Source of the DNA: Symsagittifera roscoffensis
Lineage: Eukaryota; Xenacoelomorpha; Acoela; Convolutidae
Length of the DNA stretch: 64,000 nt
Assembly (NCBI RefSeq): GCF_963678635.1
Contig: NC_087069.1
Span: forward strand, 7,140,633-7,204,632
Direction of reading: 5' to 3'
Shown: piece after piece, positions 62,948-64,000 of the stretch
Layout of the letters: the number at the start of each line of letters is the position of its first letter
Position numbering within the stretch: the stretch's first letter is position 1
Position numbers and translations under genes: made by a program
Notes under the pieces: model-generated
Told to the model about the DNA's origin: nothing
The model's input: the letters and a program-made list of their open reading frames with translations, nothing else
Database searches by the model: none

Positions 62948-64000
62948 TGTGCAATGCACTGAAAGTTCATGGATAAAAATCAATTATATTGATTGTAATA
63001 GTCTGTCTGTCTAGTATTCGAAAACAATCGTTTATAATGGATTAGAAAAGGATTATATCGAATCAAACAATTCCATTCTCAATCGAATTGAAAAAAAATT
63101 TCCAATTTGTCTTTCAGAAATTTTTATCGAAAGTGTTATAATTCATTTTTAATCGATTATAATAAATTTTTAATCGATTATAATAAGTTTATTTCTAATT
63201 TATGTGTGCTTTTTTCGTTTTTCTTGGTAATTTTTAATACGTCTTAATTGTTTTGTTCTTTCACAAAATTTCATTTTTTTTTTCGCCAACCCAGCAATCA
63301 ACCCCATACCCTACCACCCACACATATTTATTCGTAACCCAAAGTTACTTATTGCGGTGTGGGAAAGGAGAAGAATGGGGAGGAGACTTAAATGCGGGGA
63401 GGGGTGTGGTTAAAAGCGTTAGAGGAGGGGTAAACGCGGGAGAGGTGAGTTAGCTGTGGGATGACACGTGGGAGTTCTGGTGGAGAGAATCGTATTAGAA
63501 GCACTGGGGGGTGGGATAGCTAGAGGGGTGCATAGCCGTTTGGTAGCTGTGTCACAGTAATAATAATGGGTATGAGCGTATTCGTTTGGCTTCGAGTTTA
63601 ACAGTAGGCTGCAAAAATTAGCAGAACTATATATTAAAACAAAAAAACTTCATGGAGTCTGATTCCAAAAAAAAAAATCGATCATACCAAGAACAAAAAC
63701 GGCTATTAAACAATTATAATAAATTTTAATAGATTTTAATAAATTTTTATAACTTAAAATAATGAATTATATTGGATTAAAGATCCATTATGTTGTCTAA
63801 TTTTGCAAAGATATTCAATTCTGTAGATAAAATCTTTGTTAACAAATATACATTATAATCAATTTTTATCCGTGAGTTTTTATAAGAAACAAAAGCATAT
63901 GCAAATGATACAAGTCTAGCCGGGAGCTGTGCAAATAGCACATAATATTTCGACCTTATTCTTATAAGAACAACTCAAAAACTTTTTTTAACTATAAAAT
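62948..64000. other. AT-rich intergenic end of the window
   Basis: Repeated phrases such as TTAATCGATTATAATAA occur at about 63140-63190 and again, diverged, at about 63715-63760. A G-rich patch lies at 63355-63540. No gene recognised. Confidence 0.4.

Noticed and set aside
1..64000. CRISPR arrays, bacterial operons, rRNA or intact tRNA genes
   Set aside because: No such structures seen. The only tRNA-like sequence is the primer-binding region of the two elements, which is too short to fold as a tRNA.

Overview
The window is AT-rich, intron-containing eukaryotic DNA. Two ordinary host genes and two very large, related LTR retroelements can be read. The host genes are a chymotrypsin-like (S1) serine protease homologue and a secreted C-type lectin-domain (CTLD) protein, which together with an env-bearing Ty3-like element point to an invertebrate. 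One protease intron joins in frame only if its donor is GA rather than GT. From memory, GA donors have been reported as common in a calanoid copepod (Eurytemora), so a copepod or other crustacean is my best guess, not a demonstrated identity.

Layout. 1-8.3 kb: four + strand exons of the S1 homologue (725-6308) and AT-rich intergenic DNA with small repeats. 8303-32149: retroelement A on the - strand, flanked by a TTAG duplication. Its LTRs are roughly 92% alike, its genes are broken, and it has been enlarged by a four-copy 1.5-kb tandem array and an older ~1.6-kb duplication. 32.2-35.2 kb: intergenic DNA with a GGAATCC-motif cluster and an inverted repeat. 35195-61377: a three-exon CTLD gene on the - strand. 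Its second intron contains retroelement B (35632-54505, - strand, TTAA duplication, LTRs differing at about 3 of 410 positions), a GC-richer CT-biased minisatellite (58.26-59.65 kb) and other repeats. 61.4-64 kb: intergenic DNA with a hAT-like MITE.

Element B is the most interesting object. At 18.9 kb it is far longer than usual Ty3/gypsy elements or retroviruses. In its own transcription order it carries: 5' LTR; a PBS that may extend into a tRNA T-arm; a 77-codon leader ORF; two tandem leader hairpins; a 128-codon arginine/lysine-rich ORF; Gag with one CCHC knuckle; an aspartic protease; Pol (RT with YLDD, RNase H, HHCC and DDX35E integrase, GPY/F); a 62-codon double-membrane-span ORF; a 376-codon ORF without an ATG; a large envelope glycoprotein resembling those of chuvirus-like mononegaviruses; a roughly 600-codon ORF of unknown function whose ATG overlaps the env stop as ATGA; a conserved non-coding block; and the 3' LTR. 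Element A shows the same order, so most of these extra ORFs look like inherited parts of the family. B itself has five reading-frame interruptions despite its near-identical LTRs, so it is a young copy that is probably not intact, unless some interruptions are recoding sites or assembly errors.
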